NCBI GenBank assembly: GCA_963753685.1
Contig: CAVWDE010000020.1
Location: forward strand, 62,001 to 126,000
Length of the DNA stretch: 64,000 nt
DNA from: DATAOG01 sp963753685
GTDB taxonomy: Bacteria > Pseudomonadota > Alphaproteobacteria > Geminicoccales > Geminicoccaceae
Direction of reading: 5' to 3'
Part shown: one piece after another, positions 34,909 through 44,024 of the stretch
How the letters are laid out: every line of letters starts with the position of its first letter
How positions within the stretch are numbered: the first letter of the stretch is position 1
Program-made: the position numbers and the translations under genes
Notes under the pieces: generated by a model
What the model was told of the DNA's origin: nothing
The model's input: the letters and a program-made list of their open reading frames with translations, nothing else
Database searches by the model: none

Positions 34909-35123
34909 GGCTGGGGGTGCTGAAAGCCGGTATGCAGCCCGCCGCCTGCTGTCACGCACCCGTCAAAATCGCCGGTTAGGCCGGTCGCCATGGCAGCGGT
35001 TCGGTCGGTGTGCTAGACGACGGGCTGGCCCGAAGGGCGGTCGAGCGCTCTAGGCCGGGCGCGCATCGGCGGGTCGCCTCGATCCCGGTGCCGCCCCAGG
35101 GAAGCAGCGACAGGGAGAGTGCG

Positions 35124-36275
35124 ATGCAACGGCGTACATGCTTGACCGGCGCGGCCGCGCTGGCGCTGCTGGCGGGTCTGCCGGCGGCAGCCTCGGCCGA
35201 GACCGTGCTCAACGTGATCACGGCCGGCTCGGAGAACATGGTCGACTACGTCACCGACTATCTAGGGCCCAAGTTCGAGGCGAGCCACCCGGGCGTCAAA
35301 GTGCAGGTGAGCGGCACCGGTCCGGGCGATGCCGGCTCGCAGAAGATCTATGAGAAGCTCGAGGCGCAGAAGGCCGCGGGCACGCCGGCCTGGGACGTCG
35401 ACGTCGCGGTCGTGCACCAGAAGATGGCGGGCCAGATGGTTCAGGAGGACCTGCTCGCCAAGTACCGGGACCAGATCGCGACCGGCAAGCTCGTCAGCCG
35501 CGACACCGCCAAGATGGCGCTCGGCACCGACGTCGACGGCTTCGTCATGCCGATGTTCCACAGCCAGACGGCGCTCGCCTACAACCCCGACCTGGTGCAG
35601 GAGCCCCCCGCCTCCTACGCCGCGCTGGTCGACTGGGTCAAGGCGCACCCCAAGCAGTTCGGCTACAACGGCATCAAGAACGGCATGTCGGGGGTCAGCT
35701 TCGTGGTCGGCTGGATGTACGCCAACACCGGCGAGGCGAAGGAGCTGCAGGACGGCCCCTACGACAAGTCGGCCGAGCAGAAGTGGGCGCCCGCGCTGGC
35801 CGAGCTCAAGGACTTCAACCAGTACGTCACCTTCACTCCCGGCAACGCCGGCACGCTGGACATGCTGAACCGGGGCGAGATCGCGATGGGCCCGGTCTGG
35901 GTCGACATGTTCTACACCTGGCAGGCCGACGGCCGCCTCCCGCCCAACCTCAAGCTCGAGCTGATCGCCCCGGGCATGCCCGGCCAGCCGATGTACTACG
36001 TGACCCCGGCCAAGGCGTCCCAGCCCGAGCTCGCGCGCGAATTCATCGCCCTTGCGACCTCGCCCGAGGTCCAGGCCGAGGGCATCGTCAAGAAGTTCAA
36101 CTGGTACCCGGGCATCGACGCCAAGAATATCCAGAGTGCGATCGACCAGGCGACCTGGAACAAGCTGTTCGCCGACGTGACGCCCGAGGACCTCGCGACC
36201 AAAGGCAAAGCCTTCCCGATCGGCCCCTACTTCGACGACATCCTCGAGTCCTACGAAAAACAGGTCGAGAACTGA
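35124..36275 (+). CDS. ABC transporter extracellular solute-binding protein
   Basis: 383 residues from ATG 35124, with CAGGGAGAG upstream. A Tat-less signal peptide (MQRRTCLTGAAALALLAGLP, ending ASAE) sends it to the periplasm. The body is a type II binding protein: VLNVITAGSENMVDYVTDYLG, FEASHPGVKVQVSGTGPGDAG, DVAVVHQKMAGQMVQEDLL and PMYYVTPAKASQPELAREFI. It belongs with the spermidine/putrescine and iron-binding-type proteins (PotD/FbpA class). The ATPase is upstream and the permeases are downstream beyond four unrelated genes. The solute is unknown. Confidence 0.86.
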   Translation: MQRRTCLTGAAALALLAGLPAAASAETVLNVITAGSENMVDYVTDYLGPKFEASHPGVKVQVSGTGPGDAGSQKIYEKLEAQKAAGTPAWDVDVAVVHQKMAGQMVQEDLLAKYRDQIATGKLVSRDTAKMALGTDVDGFVMPMFHSQTALAYNPDLVQEPPASYAALVDWVKAHPKQFGYNGIKNGMSGVSFVVGWMYANTGEAKELQDGPYDKSAEQKWAPALAELKDFNQYVTFTPGNAGTLDMLNRGEIAMGPVWVDMFYTWQADGRLPPNLKLELIAPGMPGQPMYYVTPAKASQPELAREFIALATSPEVQAEGIVKKFNWYPGIDAKNIQSAIDQATWNKLFADVTPEDLATKGKAFPIGPYFDDILESYEKQVEN

Positions 36276-36302
36276 GGCGTAGCGCGCCCCTGTCTTACAC
36301 CC

Positions 36303-36331
36303 GCAGGGCGGGACTCACGGTCTCGCCCTGC
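36303..36331 (+). terminator. Strong stem-loop after the solute-binding protein gene
   Basis: GCAGGGCGGGAC (36303-36314) pairs with GTCTCGCCCTGC (36320-36331) over 12 positions with one G-U pair and a five-base loop. No U tract follows, so it is more likely an mRNA 3'-end stabiliser or a Rho-dependent end than a standard intrinsic terminator. This type of stem is common behind highly expressed binding-protein genes. Confidence 0.45.
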
Positions 36332-36417
36332 CCATGATGGTTATGCCGCGCGGCGCTCGGGCCGGGCTGATGCCTTCGGGGCTTGCTCGGATCAACGATC
36401 GCAACTAGCATAGTTGC

Positions 36418-36690
36418 ATGGCTGAGAAGGTCTCCACCATCGACGTCAGGCGGCGGATCGGCGATCTGCTCAACCGGGTCGCGCTACGCCACGACGAGTT
36501 CATCATCGAGCGCAAAGGCAAATCGCTGGCCGCCCTGGTCCCCGTCGAGCGGCTGGAGCAGATGCGCCGGTTCGCGCGTCGCCATGCTCTCGAGTTCCTC
36601 GACCGGCAGGCGGGCGGTCTGCTCTCGGAGGAGGAGGCCACGGACCTGGCGCTGGAAGCGCAGCGCGCGGCCCGCGACAAGGCTCGGTAA
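36418..36690 (+). CDS. Phd/YefM-type antitoxin
   Basis: 90 residues. The start VSTIDVRRRIGDLLNRV followed by FIIERKGKSLAALVPVERLEQM is the Phd/YefM DNA-binding and dimer domain. The C-terminal part is charged and flexible, as expected for the toxin-wrapping tail. A PIN-domain gene follows 21 bases later, so the two make a type II toxin-antitoxin pair in which the antitoxin represses its own promoter. The pair lies inside the span of the ABC importer genes. Confidence 0.8.
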   Translation: MAEKVSTIDVRRRIGDLLNRVALRHDEFIIERKGKSLAALVPVERLEQMRRFARRHALEFLDRQAGGLLSEEEATDLALEAQRAARDKAR

Positions 36691-36711
36691 CCTCAGCCGG
36701 CCCGATGATCG

Positions 36712-37146
36712 GTGCAGCGTGCCGTCCTCGACGCCAATGTCTACGTCAGTGCCGCCATTCGACCCGAGGGGCCACCCGGCCTTGTGATCCAGCGCTTTCT
36801 GCGGGACGGCGCCTTCGCGCTCGTCCTGTCGGCGGCGATCGTCGCGGAGGTGCTGGGGGCGCTCGCCTATCCGAAGGTTCGGCGGCTCCTGGGAGTTGGT
36901 CTGGATGCGGCGCTCTGGTTCGAGGACATTCTTGTGCTGGCCGATCTGGTCGCCGACGTACCGATTGTCGCCGGCGTCTGCGCTGATCGGGACGACGACA
37001 AGTACGTGGCCGCTGCGCTCGGGGGCCGTGCCAGCTTCATCGTGACCGGGGATCGAAAGCTTCTCGCGATCGGCGAGTATGCCAACGTTGCGGTGGTCAG
37101 CCCGCGCGTGTTCCTGGACATCCTCAATTCCCGACCGTCTGCCTGA
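36712..37146 (+). CDS. PIN-domain toxin (type II toxin-antitoxin)
   Basis: 144 residues from GTG 36712. PIN-domain acidic residues are in place: VLDANVYVSA (Asp near 6), IVAEVL (Glu) and DRDDDKYVAAAL (Asp), ending in TGDRKLL. Such proteins are metal-dependent RNases held inactive by the antitoxin. It follows the Phd-like gene on the same strand and matches the class annotated as putative toxin component, PIN family. The family is certain; the RNA target is not known. Confidence 0.86.
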   Translation: MQRAVLDANVYVSAAIRPEGPPGLVIQRFLRDGAFALVLSAAIVAEVLGALAYPKVRRLLGVGLDAALWFEDILVLADLVADVPIVAGVCADRDDDKYVAAALGGRASFIVTGDRKLLAIGEYANVAVVSPRVFLDILNSRPSA

Positions 37147-37157
37147 CCCGCGGCCTG

Positions 37158-37592
37158 TCAATCGCCCAACCGGTCCTCGAGGATTTCCATGACCTCGGTG
37201 CGCAGGCCGTCCGGGGTCTCGAAGAAGGCGATGCGGCGGCGGCCGAAGGCGGCCTCGATCACCCGGGGCTCCATCAGGAAGCGGACGCCGGCCTCGCGCA
37301 GGCGGGCGATCTGGGCGTCGAAGTCGGTGGCCTCGTAGACGTCGTGCAGGAAGCCCCGCGGTAGCTCGCGGCCGAGCAGGTGCTCGTAGGGCGCCTTGTC
37401 GAAGAGGATGACCCGCGTGTCGCCGAGCCGGATCAGGGCATAGACCGAGCCCAGAACCTCGCCGCGCAGCCGCACCTCGGCGCCGAGCACGTCGACGTAG
37501 AACCGGGCCGCCCGGTCGATGTCGGCGACCTTGATCGCGTAGTTCCACAAGCCCTTGACCATGGCCGGATGCCATTCGTTCGGCGCCGTCAC
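37158..37592 (-). CDS. VOC-family (glyoxalase-like) protein
   Basis: 144 residues with paired beta-alpha-beta-beta-beta modules: LWNYAIKVADIDRAARFYVDVLGAE and later IARLREAGVRFLMEPR, ending FFETPDGLRTEVMEI. The metal ligands His/Glu are partly present (final E in RTEVMEI). It probably is a dioxygenase- or lyase-type metalloenzyme or a binding protein. Its ATG overlaps the stop of the HigA gene by four bases, an unusual coupling of an antitoxin-type regulator to a VOC protein. A shorter start at 37562 is possible. Confidence 0.8.
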   Translation of the reverse strand: MTAPNEWHPAMVKGLWNYAIKVADIDRAARFYVDVLGAEVRLRGEVLGSVYALIRLGDTRVILFDKAPYEHLLGRELPRGFLHDVYEATDFDAQIARLREAGVRFLMEPRVIEAAFGRRRIAFFETPDGLRTEVMEILEDRLGD

Positions 37593-37891
37593 GCGGCGCG
37601 ATGCGCTTTGATACGCTCAGCCGCTTCGGCGCTGAGCTGCCGGCGCGCCAGCTTGAGATCGTAGTGGGTCTGCAGGTTCAGCCAGAACTCCGCGCTGTTG
37701 CCGAAGTAGAGGCTGAGCCGGAGCGCGGTGTCGGCGCTGATCCGCCGGCGGTCGTTGACGATCTCGGCGATCCGGTTCGGCGAGATGCCGATCGCCTTGG
37801 CGAGCTGGTTCTGCGACAGCCCGTATTCCTTCAGGAACTCCTCGCGCAGCATCTCGCCCGGCGTGACCGGCGCGAACTCGTCATCCGCCAT
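37589..37891 (-). CDS. HigA-family antitoxin/HTH regulator (no HigB seen)
   Basis: 100 residues. PVTPGEMLREEFLKEYGLSQNQLAKAIGISPNRIAEI is the HigA helix-turn-helix, followed by NDRRRISADTALRLSLYFG and FWLNLQTHYDLKLA, both standard in HigA. In complete modules HigB lies directly before it. Here the upstream gene is the divergent permease, and the downstream gene is a VOC protein. It may therefore be a solitary regulator of itself and the VOC gene. Confidence 0.86.
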   Translation of the reverse strand: MADDEFAPVTPGEMLREEFLKEYGLSQNQLAKAIGISPNRIAEIVNDRRRISADTALRLSLYFGNSAEFWLNLQTHYDLKLARRQLSAEAAERIKAHRAA

Positions 37892-37965
37892 GGCTCGCTC
37901 CCCTTGCTTGTCTGCTATACCCCGCCTTGGGCTGCTGCCGTCAATATGGCCAGTGGGGGAAGCAC

Positions 37966-38796
37966 ATGCAGGAATCGCGGCTGATCTCGCTGGCGCTGGT
38001 GGCGCCGGCCCTTGCGATCCTGCTGGCGCTGTTCGTCTATCCGCTCGGCTTCTCGCTGGTCACTGCGTTCGAGGGCGAGGGCGGCGCCTGGACCGTCCAC
38101 AACTTCACCAAGGCGCTCGACTTCTACTGGCGGGACCTGCTGTTCACGGTGCTGATCATCGCGCTCTCGACCGCGCTGATCGGCATCGGCGCGGTCGCGA
38201 TCGCCGGTTTTTTGACACTGGGAGAAAACCCGCGCGCGATCGCCGTGCTGCGCTGGCTCTATCGCTGGCCGCTGTTCATCCCGTTCGTGGTCGCTGGGCA
38301 GCTGATGCGTACCTTCCTCGCCAAGAACGGCATGATGAACAACACGTTGGTCGGGCTCGGCCTGTTGACGCCGCTCGATGCCCAGAGCTGGCTCGACTGG
38401 CGCGGCATCGTCACAACCTTCGTCTGGAAGCAGACCCCCTTCACAGCCCTCCTGGTCGCCGGCGCCATGGCGGCGCTCGACCGCGCGACCATCGAGGCCG
38501 CCCGCAATCTCGGCGCCTCCCGTCTGCGCGTGCTGCTCGAGATCGTCCTCCCCCAGGTCCGCCAGACCCTGGTGGTCGGCCTGATCCTCTCCTTCGTGAT
38601 CATGATGTCGGTGCTCTCGGTGCCACTGATGATCAACGCCCAGTCGCCGACCATGCTGACCGTCGACATGTCGTTCCGGATCAACGCCTACGGCGACTAC
38701 GGGGTCGCCAATGCTCTGGGCTTTATTTCCTACCTGATGACCGGGATCGTGGCCTGGGTCTATCTCCGCCACGCGGTCCGGGAGCAGCGGCCGTGA
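37966..38796 (+). CDS. ABC transporter permease, first subunit
   Basis: 276 residues from ATG 37966, behind GGGGGAAG. Six membrane helices, starting with LALVAPALAILLALFVYPLG. The EAA loop that contacts the ATPase reads DRATIEAARNLGASRLRVLLEIVLPQ near residue 180. It belongs to the PotB/FbpB class and with the second permease forms the membrane channel for the solute delivered by the binding protein at 35124. A short divergent gap separates it from higA. Confidence 0.87.
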   Translation: MQESRLISLALVAPALAILLALFVYPLGFSLVTAFEGEGGAWTVHNFTKALDFYWRDLLFTVLIIALSTALIGIGAVAIAGFLTLGENPRAIAVLRWLYRWPLFIPFVVAGQLMRTFLAKNGMMNNTLVGLGLLTPLDAQSWLDWRGIVTTFVWKQTPFTALLVAGAMAALDRATIEAARNLGASRLRVLLEIVLPQVRQTLVVGLILSFVIMMSVLSVPLMINAQSPTMLTVDMSFRINAYGDYGVANALGFISYLMTGIVAWVYLRHAVREQRP

Positions 38797-38835
38797 GCGG
38801 CGGAGCGGCCCTCCGCTGGGCGGCGCGTCGGCATC

Positions 38836-39606
38836 GTGCTCGGCCTGCTCGCCTTCGCGATCTTCGGCCCGCTGCTCAACATGCTGCTCTGGGCGGTCGC
38901 CGAGAAATGGTATTTTCCCCACAAATTGCCGCTGGAGTACGGGTTCTCGTTCTGGCAGCGGGTGTTCCGGCCCCAGGGCAACGCCATGGTCTCGCTCACG
39001 ACCTCGATCGGCATCGCGCTGTTCACGGTCGCGGCCTGCCTTGTGGTCGCGATCCCCTGCGGCTACGCGCTCGCCCGGCGCGCCTTGCCGCTCCGCGGCC
39101 TGATCCTGCTCGCCTTCCTCTTGCCCCAGGCCTTTCCCAGTCTTGCCGTCTACATCAACATTGCCCGGATCTTCTACAGTATCGGCCTGAACGGCACGAT
39201 CGCGGGCGTTGTCCTGGTGCACACCATGCACGGCCTCGTATTCGCGGTCTGGATCGCGACCGCGGCCTTCGCCGCCGTCGATCGCGAGCTCGAGGACGCC
39301 GCCCGCAACCTCGGCGCCTCGCCGCTGCAGGCGTTCTATGGCGTCACCCTGCCGCTCGCAGCACCCGGCATCATGGCGAGCGCGATCTTCGTTTTCCTCG
39401 AGAGCCTCGACGAGTTCACCGGCACCTATTTCGTCGGCGTCCCCGACGTCACCACCCTGCCTTTGCTGCTGTTCCGGGCGAGCATGGAGGGCAACTACCA
39501 GATCGCCTCGATCACCGCCCTGATCCTTCTGGTGCCCTCGGTCGCCTTCATGCTGGTGATCGAGCGCTTCCTCAGGGCCGACGTGCTCGCCAAGGTCGGC
39601 AGCTGA
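38836..39606 (+). CDS. ABC transporter permease, second subunit (start unsettled)
   Basis: At least 256 residues. The EAA loop DRELEDAARNLGASPLQAFYGVTLP and helices (MLGLLAFAIFGPLLNMLLW; GIALFTVAACLVVAIPCGYAL) give a PotC-type permease. The GTG at 38836 begins inside the first helix, which is too late. A GTG at 38793 overlapping the first permease by four bases would be the expected coupled start but is one base out of frame, so another single-base shift probably lies between 38793 and 38836. The last residues KVGS end at 39606. The family is certain; the N-terminus is not. Confidence 0.8.
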   Translation: MLGLLAFAIFGPLLNMLLWAVAEKWYFPHKLPLEYGFSFWQRVFRPQGNAMVSLTTSIGIALFTVAACLVVAIPCGYALARRALPLRGLILLAFLLPQAFPSLAVYINIARIFYSIGLNGTIAGVVLVHTMHGLVFAVWIATAAFAAVDRELEDAARNLGASPLQAFYGVTLPLAAPGIMASAIFVFLESLDEFTGTYFVGVPDVTTLPLLLFRASMEGNYQIASITALILLVPSVAFMLVIERFLRADVLAKVGS

Positions 39607-39695
39607 GGGGCTCAGCACGGAAGGCAAGACTGGCCCGCTTGCGAGGCTCATGCTAGAAAATCTCGGGTTGATTGGGCCGAGCGCGGAGAGGTCCC

Positions 39696-41793
39696 ATGGC
39701 GGACCAGGGGGTCGGACGCCGCTTGGCGGCGATCCTCGCGGCCGACGTGGTCGGCTACTCGCGCCTGATGGCGGCCGACGAGGCCGGCACGCATGCGCGC
39801 CTGAAGGCGCTGCGCAAGGAGTTCATCGAGCCGAAGATCGGCGAGCACCACGGCCGGCTCGTCAAGCTGACCGGCGACGGGGCCTTGGTCGAGTTCGGAA
39901 GCGTGCTCGACGCCGTGGGCTGCGCCGTCGAGATCCAACGCGGCGTGGCCGAGCGCAACGCCGGGGTCGCGCCCGACCAGCAGATCCGGTTCCGGATCGG
40001 GGTCAACCTCGGCGACGTCATCTTCGACGACGACGACATCTACGGCGATGGCGTCAACATCGCCGCCCGCCTCGAGGCGCTCGCCGAGCCTGGCGGCGTC
40101 TGCATCTCGGCCAAGGTCCACGACGAGGTCAAGAACAAGCTGGGGTTCGGCTACCAGGATCTCGGCCCGCAGGCCGGTCAAGAACATCCCGGAGCCGGTC
40201 CGCGCCTATCGGGTCCTCATGGAGCCGGGCGCGGCGGGCACCGCGGTCGGCCCGTCGACCGCGGGCGAGCCGCGGTAAGCGCTCCGTCGCTCGGCGAATG
40301 CCGGCTCTGGCGGCGGCGCTCGCTTTGATCGTGATCGGGGTTGGCCTCGTCGCGCTGGCTGCGATCCGGGCAGACCCCCGGCCAGAGGGCAAAGTGCGAG
40401 CCTCGACCCACACCGGGTCGCGGTGCTGCCGTTCGTCAACATCAGCGCCGATGCCGCCGACGAGTACTTCTCCGACGGCATGACCGAGGAGATGATCACG
40501 CAGCTCTCCAAGATCGGCAAGCTCCGGGTGATCGCGCGCACCTCGGTCATGAAGTACAAGGGCACGAACCAGGACATCGCCGAGATCGGCCGCGCTCTCC
40601 AGGTCGGCACGATCCTCGAAGGCAGCGTCCGCAAGGCCGGCAACCAGGTGCGGATCACCGCCCAGCTGATCGACGTGGCGAGCCAAGCGCACCTCTGGTC
40701 CGAAGACTATGATCGCGCCCTCAAGGATGTCTTTGCGATCCAGAGCGACATTGCCAAACAGGTGGCCGAAGCCTTGCAGATCACCTTGCTGGCACACGAG
40801 CAGACGCAGATCGAGCAACAACATACCGCCGATGTAGAAGCGCACAACTTGTACTTGAAAGGTTTGTATTTCTACAATCAAGGCGGAGTTCGCGCTTGAA
40901 AAGAGCAGGACATACTTCGAGCAGGCGATCGAACGGGATCCTAGACTACGCATTGGCGTACGCTCGATTGGCGGACCTGTACACCAGGATGGCAACGAGC
41001 AGCAACATGCCTGCAGAGGAGGCCTACGCCAAGGCCAGAGCCGCGGCCGAGAAGGCCCTGGAACTGGACGATGCGCTCGCCGAAGCCCATAGCGCTCTGG
41101 GGACCGTGAAGGTTTTTGCCGACTGGGACTGGTCGGGGGCGGAGCGAGAATTCCAAAGGGCGATTGCGCTCAACCCCAGTTCCGCGCTGGCGTACGCCGA
41201 GTACGGCCACAAGCTCCTGTCGCCGGTCTGGGGACGGTACGACGACGCGCTCGACGAGATGAAGCGGGCGCAGGAGCTCGACCCGCTCTCAGTATGGATC
41301 TCCACAGAGATCGGCTGGGTCTACCACCATGCGCGGCGGTGGGATCAATCCATCGCGCAGTTCCAGAGGACCCTCGAATTGGGCTCGAAGTCGCCCTGGC
41401 CGCAGATCGGCATAGGGCAAGACTATGTTCTGATGGGACGGTACCAAGAGGCGATCGCAGCGCTTGACAAGGCGGCAGCCCTGACGCCGGACGCCGACGG
41501 GCTGAAAGGGATTCGGGGGTGGGCCTTAGGCTTGGCGGGGCGGAACGACGAGGCGCGCCAGGTGCTCCGCGAGCTGGAGAAAACGACGGTCGAGCGGAAG
41601 GTCGATCCGGTTGCGTTCGCCAATGTCTATATCCGGCCTGGGCGACCACGATCGGGCGATCGCGTGGCTGCGAAAGGCCTATCAAGAACACTCCGCCGAG
41701 ATGATCTTCCTTCGGACGCCATCGTGGGACAACCTGCGTTCCGACCCACGGTTCATCGAGCTGATGAAGGACGTTGGCCTGCCGACCGACTGA
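39696..41793 (+). pseudogene. Adenylate/guanylate cyclase-TPR gene broken by six or more frameshifts
   Basis: The pieces, read in several frames, reconstruct a cyclase of about 690 residues. It has a class III catalytic domain (RRLAAILAADVVGYSRLM, KLTGDGALVEFGS), a linker, one membrane helix (LAAALALIVIGVGLVALAAI), a TolB-like domain (VLPFVNISADAADEYFSDGM) and TPR repeats (LADLYTRMATSS; AHSALGTVKVFADWDW; AIAWLRKAYQEHS). Shifts lie near 40175, 40270, 40410, 40880, 40945 and 41635. This is a common alphaproteobacterial multidomain signalling protein making cyclic nucleotide at the membrane. The number of lesions is high for error alone, so real decay is likely. Confidence 0.8.
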
Positions 41794-41800
41794 TCGCGCC

Positions 41801-42267
41801 GGAACGCCGGCGGTGCGGGCGCTCGAGCGGGCCGGCGTCGCTTCGGGCTGCACGCCTACGATTTCGGCGGGCCGAAGGGCGGCATCGCGCAGGAGGCGGC
41901 CGAGCTGATGGGCGTCGCGCCGGCGCGGGTGCTGAAGACGCTGATGGCGGTGGTCGACGAGCGGACGCTGGTCGTGACCCTGGTACCGGCGGATCGCGAG
42001 CTGAACCTGAAGGCACTGGCGGCGGCGATGGGCGGCAAGCGCGCCGAGATGGCGGAGGTCAGACAGGCCGAGCGGGCGAGCGGCTACGTCAAGGGCGGCA
42101 TCAGCCCGTTCGGCCAGCGGCAGCCGTCGCCCGCGGTGGTCGACGCCTCGGTGCGCGCGCACGAGAGCGTGTTCGTCAACGGCGGCCGGCGCGGCCTCGA
42201 GATCGAGCTGGCGCCGGACGATCTGATCGAGGCGCTGGGCGCCAAGGTCGCCGCGATCGCCCGGTGA
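41801..42267 (+). pseudogene. YbaK/EbsC-type aminoacyl-tRNA deacylase, start lost and frameshifted
   Basis: The intact part from 41908 is MGVAPARVLKTLMAVVDERT, then ADRELNLKALAAAMGGKRAEM, SGYVKGGISPFGQRQ and VNGGRRGLEIEL, clearly YbaK-like Cys-tRNA(Pro) deacylase. The expected N-terminus continues upstream as FGLHAYDFGGPKGGIAQEAAEL in the same frame and TPAVRALERAGVA in another, so one base is missing near 41852. No start codon in good position exists just after the cyclase stop. It may have been truncated along with the preceding pseudogene. Confidence 0.75.
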
Positions 42268-42282
42268 CCGGCGGCGCAGGTC

Positions 42283-43263
42283 TCAGCGGCGGCCGAAGCC
42301 GCTGGCGTAGAGGTCGCGGAGTTCGGCCAGCGCCTCGTCCGGCAGCGGGCCCATGGCAGCCGCGGCCAGCGCCTCTTCCAGATGCGCGAGCTCGGCCATG
42401 CCGACCACCACGCACGCGAGCTCGGGATTGGCGAGCGCGAAGCGGATCGCGGTCTGGGCGCGGGTGCCGTAACGGCTGCCGAGGCGGGCGAACACCGCGC
42501 GCGCCCGCTGGCCCTCGGTCTCAAGATCGGCGTCGTCGGTGATCTGAACCTCGCGGCCATGGCGCTGGTCGGTCGCGATCACGCCGGACGCCAGCACCCG
42601 GATGTTCATGGCAGCGACGCCATCCGCCTTGCAAGCGGCCAGCAGGCCGCCCAGATCCTGGCCGCGCCAGCCGGGCGGCATGGCCTGGCCGGCGGAGGGG
42701 TTGAGCAGGTTGTAGTAGACCTGGGCGGAGTCGAACCGGCCGCTCGCGATCACCTCGCGGCAGGCGCCGGCAGCGCCCAGCGCGGTGATGCCGATGAAGC
42801 GGGTCAGGCCCTGCGCGCGCAGCCGGTCGAAGACATCGGCGACGCCGCCCTTGCCCAGGACCTGCGCAACGCCGATCGTCTGACCGGTGGTGCCGGGCCC
42901 GATCGGGTTGTGCAGCTGGAACAGGTCGACCGAGTCCAGCCGCAGACGTTTGAGGCTCGCCTCCAGGCTCGCCTCGATCTGGCCCGCGATGTCGTCGAGC
43001 CGGCCGAGGTCGAGCCGCACCTTGGTCGAGATGTAGGGCTTCGGATCGACCTCCTGGAGCAGCCAGCCGAGGTTCTCCTCGGACTGGCCATCGCCATAGG
43101 AGGGGGCGGTGTCGATCCAGTTGATGCCCGCCTCGAGCGCGCGCTGGAGCGCCGCCCGCTTGGTCGCATCGTCCTGGTGGATCAGGATGCCGCCGACCCA
43201 GCCGCCGCCGAACACCAGCTCGGACACCTGCAGGCCCGTCCTGCCGAAGGGGCGATAGCGCAT
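42283..43263 (-). CDS. Aldo/keto reductase
   Basis: 326 residues. The family pattern is complete: MRYRPFGRTGLQVSELVFGG, INWIDTAPSYGDGQSE (catalytic Asp and Tyr), FQLHNPIG, and the C-terminal RFALANPELACVVVGMAELAHLEEAL cofactor segment. It reduces an aldehyde or ketone with NADPH in the cytosol. It is followed on its own strand by a GST gene upstream (43325), so the two may form a small detoxification unit. The substrate is unknown. Confidence 0.9.
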   Translation of the reverse strand: MRYRPFGRTGLQVSELVFGGGWVGGILIHQDDATKRAALQRALEAGINWIDTAPSYGDGQSEENLGWLLQEVDPKPYISTKVRLDLGRLDDIAGQIEASLEASLKRLRLDSVDLFQLHNPIGPGTTGQTIGVAQVLGKGGVADVFDRLRAQGLTRFIGITALGAAGACREVIASGRFDSAQVYYNLLNPSAGQAMPPGWRGQDLGGLLAACKADGVAAMNIRVLASGVIATDQRHGREVQITDDADLETEGQRARAVFARLGSRYGTRAQTAIRFALANPELACVVVGMAELAHLEEALAAAAMGPLPDEALAELRDLYASGFGRR

Positions 43264-43324
43264 GATGTGTCCTCCCTTGTTGATTTGCGCGTCCGCCGCG
43301 CCGGAGGTTCCGCGGTCTGGTGAC

Positions 43325-43945
43325 TTAAGTGAGCGGCAGCATGACGTGCTCGCGGAACGCCGGGCGCTGCTTCAGGCGCTCGTACCAGGCCTCGAGGTTG
43401 GGCAAGGACGGCCGCTCGATCGGCAGGCCGAAGTAGCGATAGCAGCTGGCGCCGACCGGGATGTCGCCGATCGTGAGCCGGTCGCCGCCAACGAACCGCC
43501 GGCCCGCGAGCTGCGCCTCCAGCACCCGCCAAGTGCCGCCGAGCCGCGTGACGGCAGCGTCGATCGCGCCATGGTCGCGCTTGGCCTCGGGCGTCCGGAT
43601 CAGGCCCCAGAAGACCACGATCATGTCGGCGAGCAGGGTCGTCTGCTGCCAGTCCATCCACATGTCGGCGCGGGCGCGCGCGACCGGCTCCTCGGGCCAC
43701 AGGCCGCCGGCGTCGTAGCGGGCTGCAAGGTAGCGCACGCAGGCGTTGGACTCCCACATCACGAGGCCGTCGTCCTCGATGGTCGGGACCCGGCGGTTCG
43801 GGTTGCGCTCGCCATACTCGTCGCTGTCGAGCCCGCCGAACGCGCCGCCCGCGTCGACCCGCTGGTGCGCGAGCCCGAGCTCGCCCACGGCCCACATCAC
43901 CTTCTGGACGTTGATCGAGTTGGTCCGGCCCCAGACCCGCAGCAT
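43325..43945 (-). CDS. Glutathione S-transferase
   Basis: 206 residues. The thioredoxin-fold N-terminus MLRVWGRTNSINVQKVMWAV supplies the catalytic Ser, followed by RVPTIEDDGLVMWESNACVRYLA (cis-Pro and Glu-Ser glutathione site). The helical C-terminal domain runs from RADMWMDWQQTTLLADM to RPAFREHV. It conjugates or reduces with glutathione in the cytosol. It lies 61 bases upstream of the aldo/keto reductase on the same strand. Confidence 0.9.
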   Translation of the reverse strand: MLRVWGRTNSINVQKVMWAVGELGLAHQRVDAGGAFGGLDSDEYGERNPNRRVPTIEDDGLVMWESNACVRYLAARYDAGGLWPEEPVARARADMWMDWQQTTLLADMIVVFWGLIRTPEAKRDHGAIDAAVTRLGGTWRVLEAQLAGRRFVGGDRLTIGDIPVGASCYRYFGLPIERPSLPNLEAWYERLKQRPAFREHVMLPLT

Positions 43946-44024
43946 GGCATCCCTCCCCCGAAGCTGTCACTCGGGGTCTTGTAGCTGCAGCTGCCGCGCC
44001 GCGCCAGAGCCGGAGCGCGCCGAC

